64,000 nt of DNA from NCBI GenBank assembly GCA_037127315.1, contig JBBBDQ010000348.1:2348501-2412500 (forward strand), given 5' to 3'. The stretch comes from Ascarosepion bandense. Lineage: Eukaryota; Mollusca; Cephalopoda; Sepiida; Sepiidae. Below the pieces are notes generated by a model. The model did no database searches, had not been told where the DNA came from, and saw only the letters and a list, made by a program, of their open reading frames with translations. The position numbers were made by a program, and so were the translations under genes. Shown here piece after piece: positions 22,240-33,012 of the stretch (position 1 is the first letter of the stretch; each line of letters opens with the position of its first letter).

Positions 22240-22871
22240 GACCTGTTTTCTTTCCCAGCCCTTTTAATTATCTCATTCACTTGATTCAGTTTCTCTTTTT
22301 TTTTTTTTTCGCATCATCTTTCTCTTCGGGTTACTTTTTTCTCATTCTCTTTCTTTGTTTGTCTTCTTTTTTTTTTTTTACCTCAGTGTGTCTTTTTGTC
22401 TGTTATTTTAATTCATTTTTCTTTTAGCTTCCTTTTTTCTTTTACCTTGTTTTACTTTTTGTCACTCTTTTCGTCTTTCTTTCATTCTTTCTTTCTTTTC
22501 TTTCTTTTTTCTTTGTTCTTTCTTTTTTCGTCAGTGTGTTTTCTTTCCTGTTATTTTAATTCATTTGATTCATTTTACATCTGGTTTCTTTCTTTCTTTG
22601 TTGTTCTTTCTTTTTCGTCAGTGTGTCTTGTTTCCTAATTTTTAATTCATTTGATTCATTTGTCTTTTTGCTTCCTTTTTTCTTTCGACTTGTTTTTATT
22701 TTTTTCACTCTTTTTTTCTTCTTTCTTTCTTTCTTTTTCTTTCTTTCTTTTTTCTTTGTTCTTTCTTTTTTCCTCAGTGTGTCTTCTTTCCTGTTATTTT
22801 AATTCATTTGATTCTTTTTTCATTTGGCTTCCTTTTTCCTTTTACCTTGTTTTACTTTTGTGTCACTCTTT

Positions 22872-22902
<31 letters not shown>

Positions 22903-23990
22903 CACATCTCTTATTTCGTTAGATCAGAATTATTTATTGCATTCTATTACATATTTCTTTTTTCCTTAATTCTTTTTTCTTTCTTTCTTTATTTTCAATT
23001 GTACATATTCGATCAATACATTTCGATATTTTTCTTCACCTCTCATCATTCACTTCCGCACTACTTTCTTTTTTATCCACTTCTTTTTCATTTTATCTTT
23101 TTTTTCTTCTTACCCTTCTCATTTTTCTTTCCTTCGTTCTACTTTTTGATTACATCTTTTATTTTCTTTTTCTTCTCTCTTTCTCTTAACGTTGTTTCTT
23201 TCATTCTTTAGTTCTTCATACTTCACTTCATTATGACTTTCGTTAACTTTTCCTTCTATTCTTTCTCTCCCTCTGTCTGCTTTCCTTCTTTTTATCATTC
23301 CTTGCTTTTTTCTTCTTTGTTTTCTTTCTTTACTTCTAGATTTATTCTTTCATTAAATTAAGCTCTCGTTCTTGTCTCCCCCTCATTCTTCCTGTCTTTC
23401 TTTTTTTTATTCTTCTTTCTTTTCTTTCTAATCTATCTAATCTCTTTACTTCGTCTTCCTTTTCTCAACTTGACTTCATTATTTTCTTTCTTACCCCTTA
23501 TTCTTTCTTTCATTCTCTCTATTTTTCTTTCTTTTTTTCTTCCTTCTTTTTTCTAATCTATCTAATTTCTCTTTCTTTATTTCTTTCCATTTTTATACTT
23601 TTCAACAATACAATTTCTCTTTTATTTTCATTTTCATCGCTTACTTCAGCTTTTATTTCTTCTTTTCCCACTTTCTTATTCGTTTTATTTTCTTTCTTTC
23701 TTCATTTCTTTCTGATTATTTCTTTTTATTCGTTCTTCTTTCTTCTTCTTTTCTCCTTTCAGATTATCATTAATCTTTTCCCGATTTTTACTTTTACGAT
23801 AAACATCTGATCGCCACTTTCTTTCTTCTCTCTCCTTATTCTTTCTTTTCGTCTTACTTTACAATCTTAACTTCATCGCCTCTCTCTTCCTTTACTTCAA
23901 TTTTTCATTTTCTCTTTAATCTTATTATTTTTTGTTTATTTTCGTATTAAATCTCCTCTTCTTTTTCACCACCCTGCAAAATAAACCGCC
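22240..23990. repeat. 1.7-kb polypyrimidine tract with imperfect tandem units
   Basis: The plus strand is overwhelmingly C/T, rich in CTTT and TTTC. At 22,380-22,900 a unit beginning CAGTGTGTCTTCTTTCCTGT and containing TTTTAATTCATTTGATTC recurs about four times, 85-160 bp apart. Long frames here are Phe/Ser/Leu low complexity, not genes. Confidence 0.93.
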
Positions 23991-24094
23991 TATTTTCCCC
24001 GACTCAAACCGAATTTTTATATATATAAAGTCCTATTTAAATGTACAGTAATTTTTAGCAACACAGTTTTCCGTTAAATTTGTTACTATAATTC

Positions 24095-24135
24095 ACACCC
24101 CTGAAGATGATCTCGGAAAGAGGTTGAAAGTACGT
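24095..24135 (+). other. Hammerhead-like motif in a PLE-type repeat
   Basis: CTGAAGA at 24,101, then an ATCTC/GAGGT stem around GGAAA, then TGAAAG. It resembles the motif at 61,483-61,509, which also uses TGAAAG. Confidence 0.35.
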
Positions 24136-24935
24136 GGGTACCTTAAGAATTGTATGAAAATAACATCTGTCAAAATTACAGCTCATTTCTGGCATCTTTT
24201 GATTGTAATACGCGAAAGATTATCCATGAGTATAAACGGATATAATTAAAATAAGCAAACATTGTTTGCAATTTATTTAATCTGAATGGTTAACAAGAAA
24301 TTTTGTTGCCTAAATACACAAAAGTCCTATTTGCATACATCAATATGACATCAAATTTGATTTCATCAATGGATGCAATTTTATTACTTTTCATTTTTCT
24401 TCTTGCATCTTAAGCAATTCCTTCTTTTTTTCTTCTATTTTTTGTCATTTCAATACAAATCACGAAGTGGATCTGTATTTCTCCGACTCATACTTTTTTG
24501 TTCTTCCATATTAATTTTTGTTTTCTATCAAATAAGGCTAACCTACAAAAGACGAAAATTCAGATTTCGCCAGTGTTCTTCTCTTTTAGATTGAATTTAT
24601 ATAGACCAATAGCCAAATAATTGCCAAAAATGTAAATAAATCTCTTTTGTTTCTACACTTTATATCAATACATAACGCAAGTAATAAATAAAAAAAAGCA
24701 TTAAATCAATCAATAAATTATTATTTTTTTATGTATATTATTTTTATTTATGCTGATTATGTGTAGTAACCGAGTAAAGTGGTGTGGCAATAATTTGAAG
24801 TCAACAGGGGGCGCTGATCGTGGTACTGATGTAAAAAACAAAGCTAAGTAATATACAAGTAAAAATAGTCTATAAAAAGTAGAGATGCAGAAATTATAGA
24901 GTTTAGAGAGAACAGAGAAGAGTTCAGAAGTACAT
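24136..24935. other. AT-rich, possible LTR-like tract, otherwise nothing seen
   Basis: Near 24,800 GGGGGCGCTGATCGTGG is followed by TATAAAAAGTAGAG at about 24,872, promoter-like spacing. No second copy is visible, so an LTR cannot be claimed. Confidence 0.3.
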
Positions 24936-25960
24936 TTATTCTGGACAATGACAAAATTCCGTGGCCTCTTTTCGACTTAGGAAGGGGGCAAGATTTAAAA
25001 TTATCTTAGGGACCAGATAGAGGGGGGTTATATAAGCATCCCTAAGTCGAGCCTCAATTTTAAGAACCAAGTCGGGTGCGGATACATCAGACGAAGCAAA
25101 TGTGGAGTTGGACGAATATCTGCGAGTTAAGCACTCGGCCTTGTCTGCAGGGGCTGTGAGGAAGGATAAACACGTTTTCCCAGGGGACGTTGCATAGGAA
25201 ATCGCGGAACGAATCTCAGTCTGCTCTTCGGTAGCAGAAAGAAGTTCTGCTGATAGGTGCTTAGTTGGAGTGGAGGGGGAGAGAAATATTAATGGAAATG
25301 ACTGCATCATCAGAGATTTCAAGAGGGCAGGCTCCAAGGCTTGGCAAGAGTCAGCCGCAGAGGTGAAGCAGAGATCTAGCAGAAAACGGTAAGATACTAG
25401 GGAAGAGCAAGGGGAAGTCCACAAGATTGAAGTCCACAAGATTAAGAGATTGAGCAATTGCAAATTCATGGCATGAATGCCAGCAGGAACGGTGACGGAG
25501 TTTTTCAGCCACTTGGCATGGTGGGCATTAAAATCACCGAACACAAATATGTTAGTGAAATGGTGGGAGGAAGTAGCCTTATCTATATTTACAGAGATGC
25601 TGTCTAGGAGGGAACGGTCGGGAGAGGAAATGGAACGGTACAGAAAGAAAAGATACACAATAGATTTTAGTAGCGAAAGACAGTGATACATGTATGAGTG
25701 GTCAGGAGATTCGAGAGAATTACCCTAGCTGAGAGGTGTTCACTGTCTTATAACCCATCCATGCATGCGGACAGTGGAGCCCCTTCATAAGAGGGAAAGT
25801 TAGCCAGGAATTGAGAAGTCGGAGGATGGGACTGAAGGGTTAAGATTAGTTTGGTTAAGCATAAGGGTGTCAGGAGACTTTTCATGGAGGAATGATTCCA
25901 CGCTGCAGAAGTTGTTATGCATGGTACGTACATTCATAAAGGAAAGTGTGGTTTAGGTGA
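24936..25960 (-). pseudogene. LINE-A-related endonuclease region, internally deleted
   Basis: Read leftward from 25,960: a degraded start, then VYLFFLYRSISSPDRSLLDS, the signature FVFGDFNAHHAKW, then LLDLCFTSAADSC, then the linker APADKAECLTRRYSSNST and KIEARLRDAYITP. These match the LINE-A order of endonuclease, linker and the PADKAEC segment, but blocks between LDLCFTS and PADKAEC are shortened. The reverse transcriptase is absent. The GDFNAHH box shows endonuclease ancestry. Stops lie upstream of the 251-codon open frame (25,691 to 24,936). Confidence 0.85.
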
Positions 25961-25962
25961 CT

Positions 25963-26588
25963 TTTGTCTATATTTCTGAGATGCGAGAGCATTTACAGTA
26001 ATTACATATTTCGGACCATTGTCCTCATCTTTGTTGCCATTTATCCGAGGTTTAATAATAAATCATTCTATTTGTCTATATTTCTGAGATGAGGTAGTAT
26101 TTAGAGTATTTACATTTTTCGGATTATTGTCCTCATCTTGGTTGCCATTTGTACGACGTTTAATAATAAATCATTCTATTTGTCTATATTTCTGAGATGA
26201 GGTAGTATTTACGTTATTTATATAGTTCGGACTATTGTCCTCATCTTTGTTGCCATTTGTACGATGTTTAATAATAGATCATTCTATTTGTCTATATTTC
26301 TGAGATGAGGTAGTATTTACATTATTTACATTATTCGAACTATTGTCCTCATCTTGGTTGCCATTTGTACGACGTTTAATAATAAATCATTCTATTTGTC
26401 TATATTTCTGAGATGAGGTAGTATTTACAGTATTTACATCATTCGGACTATTTTCCTCATCTTTATTGCCATTTGTACGACGTTTAATAATAGATCATTC
26501 TATTTGTCTATATTTCTGAGATGAGGTAGTATTTACAGCATTTACATTATTCGGACTATTGTCCCCATCTTGGTTGCCATTTGTACGT
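25963..26588 (-). repeat. 108-bp tandem array, 5.8 copies
   Basis: TTTGTCTATATTTCTGAGAT starts copies at 25,963, 26,071, 26,179, 26,287, 26,395 and 26,503, exactly 108 bp apart. The reverse complement of the unit holds CGTCGTACAAATGGCAACAA and AATGTAAATACTGTA, the right part of the PLE-type terminal repeat seen singly at 12.7 and 29.1 kb. Confidence 0.97.
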
Positions 26589-27023
26589 TCAATTAAAAAA
26601 GTGAGGCGTGTGAATCGGGTGAAATTTGGTTTGATACGTAGCATGTAAGGCGTCCTCTGAAAGAGGCGATAATTTCTTCAATAAAGGTAATCTATTTGTG
26701 ACAAAAAACCACAGTTCTGTACCGAGCATTGCAATTCCTACCATTCTACATTTTTCGTCACTTGTGTAGATTATATGAGGTTATTTTGATTAGAAACAAC
26801 AAGGTATGCAGTTTTTCATTTTCTGAATTTTTTTGTTTTAGAGATTTATGAAAGAAATATGGAGATTAATAATTTTTCGTTTAGAGAATTTCTTCGGCTT
26901 ATAATTATTGTGCATCTGGTTGAAGCAAGATATGTCGATGTTTTTTGTAATGTTTTTAATACTGGTGCCGTGTATTTTTTTAAGAATAAATTTATTTGTT
27001 TATCAATGATGCAGTTGGGAAAA
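26589..27023. other. No recognised feature
   Basis: AT-rich intergenic-like sequence. Confidence 0.4.
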
Positions 27024-27320
27024 TTATTGCTCTATTAATGTTGCTCTATGTGTTTTAGTTTGCTCAAAATCATTCTTTGGGAGAAGGAATGTTAGTGTGA
27101 TGTATTTATCTTCAATGCTTCTCCGCCACGTCTGTCTTGGGCGACCCACTTTACGCTTTCCTTGAGGGTTCCAGTCAAGGGCCTGTCTGGTGATGTTGGA
27201 TGTAGGCTTCATTGAAGCTGAGACGAGGGCTGCTGGGATGACATAGGCCGAGCTGAAGAGGACCAACCAGAATCGAGTGCGTTGGAGGAGTGTCGTCGCA
27301 GTCCTATGTTCCCCAAGGTA
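27024..27320 (-). pseudogene. RTE-like LINE C-terminal scrap
   Basis: The minus strand reads ITRQALDWNPQGKRKVGRPR then QTWRRSIED, the characteristic end of RTE-type LINE proteins as I know them. The flanking codons are degraded. Confidence 0.65.
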
Positions 27321-27566
27321 TCAACTGGCATAAGGAAGGAAGGCATTTATCTTTCCGAGGATTGGTTATTATAGTTTAGAAGACAAGTATTCTTACTGGT
27401 GGATTTTTTTATACTAGTAAATTTTAAATTATTGATTTTTAGTTCTACATTACCATCAATGATTGGGATTTAGTTATTGTCTATGAGTTCATAAATAATT
27501 TTAGAGCTGAGTTATTTTCAAATTATAATTTCGTCCCTATTTTTATTAAAACAAAATAGTTAACTG

Positions 27567-28437
27567 GTGGATTGGGGTAAGAAATGGCTCGTAAATTTCA
27601 ATTCTTCCAAAACGAAGCTGCTGTTAATTTACCACCATAGACAACCACACCTCCATCCCATTAGCATGGAACAGGCTTGTCTCCCAGAGAGTAAAACACT
27701 ACGCCTGCTTGGCCTAACCCTCTCAGCGGACCTTAAGGTGAATGACTACGTCGAATCCATTACTAAATCCGCTGCTATGAAAGTCGGCTCTCTCTGCAGG
27801 GCCCGGAAGTTCTTTCCGCCTGAATCCATCCAGCACATATATAAATCTACCATCCGCCCGTGTATTGAATACTGCTGCAACATCTGGTCGGGTGCCCCTG
27901 GTATTCTCCTCGGGGTCCTTGACAAAATACAACGGAGAATCTGTAACGTGATCGATACCGACTTGGCTGATCACCTGCATTCACTCTCTCACCGGCGTGA
28001 CGTGGCTTCCCTGTGCCTCTTCTATAAATACTTTCACGGCTTCTGCTCCGATGAACTTAGATCACTGGTGCTCCCTAGGTATGAATTTTCACGAGATACT
28101 AGATTAGCAACTAGGTCCCACCCTTTTACATTGAAACCGATGAAATGTAACCACAATTTCTACTCCAACAGTTTCTTTTCTTGCACTTTCTGCCTGCAGA
28201 ATTCCCTTCCGCATACTTGCTTCCCCGACGGCTACAACCTCCAGAAGTTTAAATTTAAGGTCAATAGACAACTCCTAACACACTAACTCGCACCCATTCT
28301 CTAAAACACTTTTCCTATGTACCTCCTTACTCGTCTATCACCCTCCTTCTGGCATTTCCTATATCTAATCGCTCTTTGAAACCCCCTGCGCTATAGTGGC
28401 AGTGGAATGCCTTGCTTGGGGTGATACGATTAAAAAA
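27567..28437 (+). pseudogene. LINE-A reverse transcriptase C-terminus and 3' tail
   Basis: A 239-codon open frame (27,567-28,286) corresponds to the part after the catalytic YADD box: WGKKWLVNFNSSKTKLLL, LLGLTLSADLK, KSAAMKVGSLCRARKFFPP, IYKSTIRPCIEYCCNIWSGA, SHRRDVASLCLFYKYFHGF, and FPDGYNLQKFKFKV. It ends with a 3' tail CCTTGCTTGGGGTGATACGA and a short A run. The 5' truncation is typical of incomplete reverse transcription. The frame is intact, implying a younger insertion than the other tails. Confidence 0.9.
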
Positions 28438-28559
28438 TACCTTGTATAGATTTCTTGCTAATCAGTTGTTTTAAACACGTTGTTTTCGAAATAGGGCATG
28501 ACAATGTTAGAGAAAATAGGACGTGGGCTTCTCATACTGACACTTAGTTTGGTTGGAGG

Positions 28560-29060
28560 TGTTATCATTATGGTCATAAAATAGGGTTTTTACGGTAAAG
28601 GCGATGAGTAGTTTCCATAGAGTTGCTGCTTGTATTTTTAAGAGGGTTTGATAGGTGTTTGTAGACAAAATCGCTAATTATATTCATTTGTTCTTCAACT
28701 GTGACGTTGGTAAATTGTTTTTCTTCATCCAGTAAATCTAGAGTATTGTCGTTGGAATTAGTTGCTTTTAATATACGAAGGAGTTCATTTATTGAGGCAA
28801 GGCAGTAATTGTTATGTATTAGGGAGAGATTATGAGATTGAGATTATGAGATTTATTTGATATACAGGTGTAGGTATTTGTGATATAATAGGATGAAATA
28901 GTAAACTTAATTTATGGGATTTGACACGACCGTAAATATATTCTGGTTGGTAATTACTGACGATTTTCTAGATTTTTAAGCATCAAAACTGAGTACTGTA
29001 CGCTGAGATTAGTTTATTTTAATGAATCTTTGGGATTTTCCGAAATTTATTAACGTCTAG
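28560..29060 (-). pseudogene. Penelope-like element reverse transcriptase fragment
   Basis: Read leftward from 28,950: YQPEYIYGRVKSHKLSLLFH then PIISQIPTP (the fingers region, IYG-K-HK and RPI-S in the family), CLASINELLRILKATNSND, then QFTNVTVEEQMNIISDFVYK and HLSNPLKNTSS (the motif-A region, SLFTNVPVEE in family members). The motif-A aspartate region is altered and one stop-containing gap precedes it. No motif C is seen. The pairing with the terminal-repeat motif just to the right supports the PLE call. Confidence 0.6.
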
Positions 29061-29061
29061 T

Positions 29062-29200
29062 ATTTGTCTATATTTCTGCGATGATGTAGTATTTACAGTA
29101 TTTACATTATTCGGACTATAGTCCTCATCTTTATTGCCATTTGTACGACGTTTTGGCCGCTGTACGCTCCAACCCTCTTCAGGTTCTAGGAATCTCGAAC
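29062..29200 (-). mobile_element. PLE-type terminal repeat fragment (inverted partner of 29.39-29.52 kb)
   Basis: The reverse complement reads CTGAAGAGGGTTGG, then GCGTACAGCGGCC, AAAACGTCGTACAAATGGCA and AATGTAAATACTGTAAATAC. It faces the copy at 29,385-29,520, making an inverted repeat around a 190-bp centre. Confidence 0.65.
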
Positions 29201-29319
29201 TTTATTACAATCACTGGGGTATATGAACTCCATTCCTTGCCTAAAGCCTCGATTAGAAGTCATGAGTTATCTCCCTTCAGCCCTGCAAGCCACTTGTTCT
29301 CCATTGCTCTTTAAGGGCA

Positions 29320-29390
29320 GGTGGTCCAGTGGATATGAACGTTGGTTGGTTCTTGACTTGACTCTTATAGTTGTGAGTTCAGTACCCCAT
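29320..29390 (+). other. tRNA-like sequence (polymerase III box A and B)
   Basis: GGTGGTCCAGTGGATATGAA resembles an A-box-bearing tRNA 5' half, and GTGAGTTCAGTACCCC a B box. It differs from the S1 SINE head. Probably a SINE or tRNA pseudogene. Confidence 0.4.
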
Positions 29391-29520
29391 TGATTGTAAT
29401 AAAGGTTTCGATTCGAGACTCCTAGCACCTGAAGAGAGCCGGAGCGTACAAAGGCCGAAACATCGTACAAATGGCAACAAAGATGAGGACTAGTCAGAAT
29501 AATGTAAATACTGTTATTAT
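29385..29520 (+). mobile_element. PLE-type terminal repeat fragment
   Basis: GATTGTAATAAAGGTTTCGA, then CTGAAGA (29,429-29,435), an imperfect stem ending GGCC, GAAAC (29,457-29,461) and ATCGTACAAATGGCAACA. Confidence 0.65.
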
Positions 29521-29779
29521 CTTCTGTTGTCATCTCGGAGGGATTGTAATTTTTTGTTGTAATCTAGTCGGTTGAGAACTACATAGCTATTGGTTTTATT
29601 ATCACGTCTGATGTTGACTTTTGCGTAAGTTTTTTTGCATTTGATTATGGTTGATGTGCGAGAATATTATTGTGTTTGATGCAGGCTTTTCAACCTTCCC
29701 CAACCTGCGAATCCAATCAGAGGTTTTGAGACAGGGTAAAGTTTATTGTCATACCCAGGTCCCAAAAGCCACCCGTAAC

Positions 29780-29860
29780 CAAGTAATATAAAAAATTAAT
29801 ACAGATCATGTGTTGCATGTTATTCAAAGATTCCGGTCCTGTATTGAAGTCATCATTGTG
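29780..29860. repeat. Dispersed repeat H, copy 1 (flanks MITE cluster)
   Basis: AATTAATACAGATCATG to CATCATTGTG matches 30,725-30,800 (AATAATACAGACCATG to CGTCATTGTG). The two copies are in direct orientation around a cluster of three M1 MITE pieces. Confidence 0.75.
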
Positions 29861-29862
29861 TA

Positions 29863-30331
29863 CACATTACCGGCCATAATTATTAGGCTACCCCGATATT
29901 TTAAAACAAAATGACGTATTTCATACTATTTGTTTTTAGTATTTATTGACAAGTGAATAATTGTAAATGAAAATAAAATGGTTCTTTTGTTAATACTGCA
30001 CAATAACATGTGCATCAAATGAATTTATAAATAATTAATAATTACCTTTATTGCAGTTTCATTAATGAAAGAATGAAGAAAGTTTAATGTGATCCGGACG
30101 AGTTCATCTTTGCTTCCCTGTTTTGTAAAATGTTGCAAAAACTTTGCAAAGTAATAATAACAAAAGAACCATTCTATTTTTATTTAGAATTATACACTTG
30201 GCAATAAATACTAAAAAATAGTATGGAAGTTTATATAGAGGAAGTTTACATAAAAAAAGGTGGGGTAAATTAAGGAAACATTTTTAAGAAAAGTAGTGTG
30301 GTGTGGTGTGGCCTAATAATTATGGGCGGTA

Positions 30332-30334
<3 letters not shown>
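29863..30334 (+). mobile_element. MITE M1, both ends present
   Basis: Left end ATTACCGGCCATAATTATTA, right end TGGCCTAATAATTATGGGC-GGTAGTG. The interior includes GTGCATCAAATGAATTTATA and ACGAGTTCATCTTTGCTTCC. It sits in repeat H. A small expansion near the right end (GTGGTGTGGTGTGG) and its adjoining sequence lengthen it relative to the 355-bp copy at 37.1 kb. Confidence 0.88.
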
Positions 30335-30364
<30 letters not shown>

Positions 30365-30368
30365 GAAA

Positions 30369-30400
<32 letters not shown>
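30335..30400. repeat. (TA)n then (GA)n microsatellite
   Basis: TA repeats to 30,364 and GA-rich repeats to 30,400, starting at the MITE right end. Confidence 0.93.
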
Positions 30401-30551
30401 AAATCTACAGGGTGCGATGGATAAATTGTCGCTATTTGCCTTGTAAAATTTTACAAAGTAATAATAACAAAAAAAAACATTCTATTTTCATTTAGAATTG
30501 CCCACTTGGCAATAAATACTAAAATAGTATGAAATATATCATTTTTTAATA

Positions 30552-30588
<37 letters not shown>

Positions 30589-30700
30589 GCTATGGGTAAA
30601 TTGTCGCTATTTGCGATGTAAAATTTTGCAAAGTAATAATAACAAAAGAACCATTCTATTTCCATTTAGAATTATCCACTTGGCAATAAAATAAAGATTA
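30401..30700 (+). mobile_element. Two partial M1 MITE right halves
   Basis: GGGTGCGATGGATAAATTGT at 30,409 and GGGTGCTATGGGTAAATTGT at 30,585 each precede the same MITE block (AAGTAATAATAACAAAA, CACTTGGCAATAAA). A (TA)n run (30,547-30,583) separates them. This is a tandem duplication of a MITE half with its flank. Confidence 0.85.
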
Positions 30701-30724
30701 AAAAAAACACACGAAACAAAGTAA

Positions 30725-31624
30725 TGTTAAATAATAATACAGACCATGAATTGCGTGTTATTCAAAAATTCCAGCCTTGCATTGAAGTCGTCATTGTGAC
30801 TGAAGTCGGCAACATCGAATATAATCAAACAATTACTACATCTTTGTACCAGGTTTTGTATCAATAAATTTAGCTGTTTCAACAATTTTGCTGTTTTTTT
30901 ATGGAATTCCAAATGTTCTGAAATACCTGACACACCCAGAATATATTTACAAGTCTAAAAATATTTATAAAAGATAAAGGGGGTAAAGAACAAATTTATT
31001 CCTATTATATCGAAAACTACAAAGAAAAACGAAGCTGACTGTAGATCGCCACTACTTCAAATTCAGCCGAGGGAAAACATTACATCTTGCCCATATATGA
31101 ACGTTTGTTGGCGTAATCTGGGGAATATGATGGTTATCAAACTTGTGGAATGTCGTGATTGCTCAAAACTGTTGGACAAGTCCTTTTCACTGATAAGACC
31201 ACTGTGTTGTAGTGAGGCAAAATCACACTACACACTTTCCTTCAAAACATTGCTATAAACAATGGAAGAGAATGAGATGTTTATGACTAGGTGCTATGCG
31301 CGGCAGCGTTCAAGGTAATTCTATGCTAGGTGCCTTCACTCTCCGTGATTTTACCAGCAAATCCGATACCTTTTTGATCAGACCTATAGGGGTGTCTTTG
31401 TGAAAAGCCTAGCAGTTTAGGTAAGAATATTTATATGCACCTATACGATGGAAAAAAAATGAAATGAAGTAAAAATGCTCAAAAATCACTAAAAAACGAA
31501 CCCCCTTTTATAAAAATATAGAAAGTATAATTAGAAAAACAAATGCCGATGTTGAGGCTTTTTTCTTCTTTTCCGTTGACTGGCTTGTAAAAATTTCACG
31601 TGTGGAGTCAGTCAAGAACATAAA
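30725..31624. other. Repeat H copy 2 and otherwise unassigned sequence
   Basis: 30,725-30,800 is the second copy of repeat H. A 68-codon minus-strand frame (30,933 to 30,727) spans it and reads FSHNDDFNARLEFLNNTQFM; the first copy gives HNDDFNTGPESLNNMQHM, so the repeat may once have been coding. Nothing recognised from 30,950 to 31,624. Confidence 0.45.
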
Positions 31625-31633
31625 AATCATGAT

Positions 31634-32245
31634 CAGTCAATTAAGTGCCATACGTGATACACGCTTTAGGCGATCATGTCTCGAAAGATACATGACTGAC
31701 TGGGCAGAAGATTATCCCGCAGTAGGTTGTTATTGCTCTCTGCGGTAGAATGGTTGCCGACCATGGCTAAAGAACCCCATCTATCCTGTTATCTCCCTCA
31801 TAGCTAGAGGAAGAAGAGATGGATTATATTATTAAGGAATAATTATTGGGGCATCAGTTTATGACTTCGTAACATTAAAAATCCGATTCCCCACTTTATT
31901 CCAAGTAAAACCTTAATCATGTTTTCAACTACAGTCAGTTAGTTATGTACCATACGTGATACACGCTTCGGGCGATCATGTCTGAAAGGAGACATGACTG
32001 ACTTGGCAGAAGATTATCCCGAAGTATTCCATTGCTTTCTGCGGTAGACTGGTTGCCAGCCAAGGCTATAAAAAACCAATCTGTCCTGTTATTTCATCCA
32101 TAACTGGAGGAAGAGACAGATTAATACCTTTCCCAAGTGTATTGAGCATAAGTGAATGCAAGGAATTCAACTGGAATTCGAACTCGGCAACACGATTTGT
32201 CGTTCTGAATTAATATACACTCCACCACAATGCACATCCTATAAC
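31634..32245 (-). mobile_element. Dimeric SINE (S1-linker-S1), copy 1
   Basis: In reverse complement: a full S1 monomer (32,245 to about 31,934, ending in the usual GTACATAACTAACTG), a linker of about 90-110 bp (31,840-31,933) and a 5'-truncated S1 body and 3' end (about 31,835 to 31,634). A 9-bp target duplication AATCATGAT lies outside both ends, at 31,625-31,633 and 32,246-32,254. Length is 612 bp, against 614 bp for the copy at 45.7 kb. Confidence 0.88.
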
Positions 32246-32712
32246 AATCATGATACTGAAAGCAAAATCAATGAAGGCATTAGCAAGCAACTCATATTCT
32301 TATACTGTTTTGATGAAATCGAAGCGTTTGATAACATGAGATATCGACTGAGCGTCCGGCGATTATAATAATCATATTCTAGCTTCAAAATCATGGTTCA
32401 CACTCCACCCACGTCTTTGAACAGGTGAAGAGGCTCATCCCTTGTTTCCTGTTTAGGATGTAGTTTCCGGCTTTCTCTTTTCCAATCTTTTCATTTTTCT
32501 TTTTTTTTTTCAATTGGAGTAGATAGTCTAAACTATCGCCCGGTTCAGACGCCACCCCCGTCTATTGAACAGGTGTAGAGGCTCATCCCTAGTTCCCTGT
32601 TTAGGATGTGGTTTCCGGCTTTCTCTCTTCTCGTCTTTTCACTCTTACGTAGCCCCCTGCACATCAGTGGCGTTGCCGCCTTGCTCGGGGTGATATGATT
32701 TAAAAAAAAAAC
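32246..32712 (+). mobile_element. Repeat C copy 1: inverted LINE-A leader plus LINE-A 3' tail
   Basis: After a 160-bp AT-rich segment come two units of about 148 bp, each with GAACAGGTGTAGAGGCTCAT, CCCTGTTTAGGATGTGG and TTTCCGGCTTTCTCTT (TTCCGG at 32,464 and 32,612). The block GTTTAGGATG to GAACAGG is the reverse complement of the LINE-A leader at 38,475-38,515. It is joined to the LINE-A 3' tail GTAGCCCCCTGCACATCAGT and CTTGCTCGGGGTGATATGAT with an A run. Confidence 0.75.
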
Positions 32713-32836
32713 TAACGAAAGTTCATTTTCTATTTCTGACCGGTTTTCTGTTTACCAAGGAAAAATATCAATACAATTTACCCAATGCCTTCAGTTTCAT
32801 AGATAGATAGATAGATAGATAGATATGAACATACTG

Positions 32837-32885
<49 letters not shown>

Positions 32886-32896
32886 TAAACATACTG

Positions 32897-32933
<37 letters not shown>

Positions 32934-32944
32934 TGAACATACTG

Positions 32945-33012
<68 letters not shown>

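Noticed and set aside
22651..23211. A 186-codon open frame
   Set aside because: It translates to Phe/Ser/Leu low complexity created by the polypyrimidine tract.
24780..24935. Possible solo LTR with TATAAAA box
   Set aside because: No second copy, no target duplication and no clear TG...CA ends could be seen.
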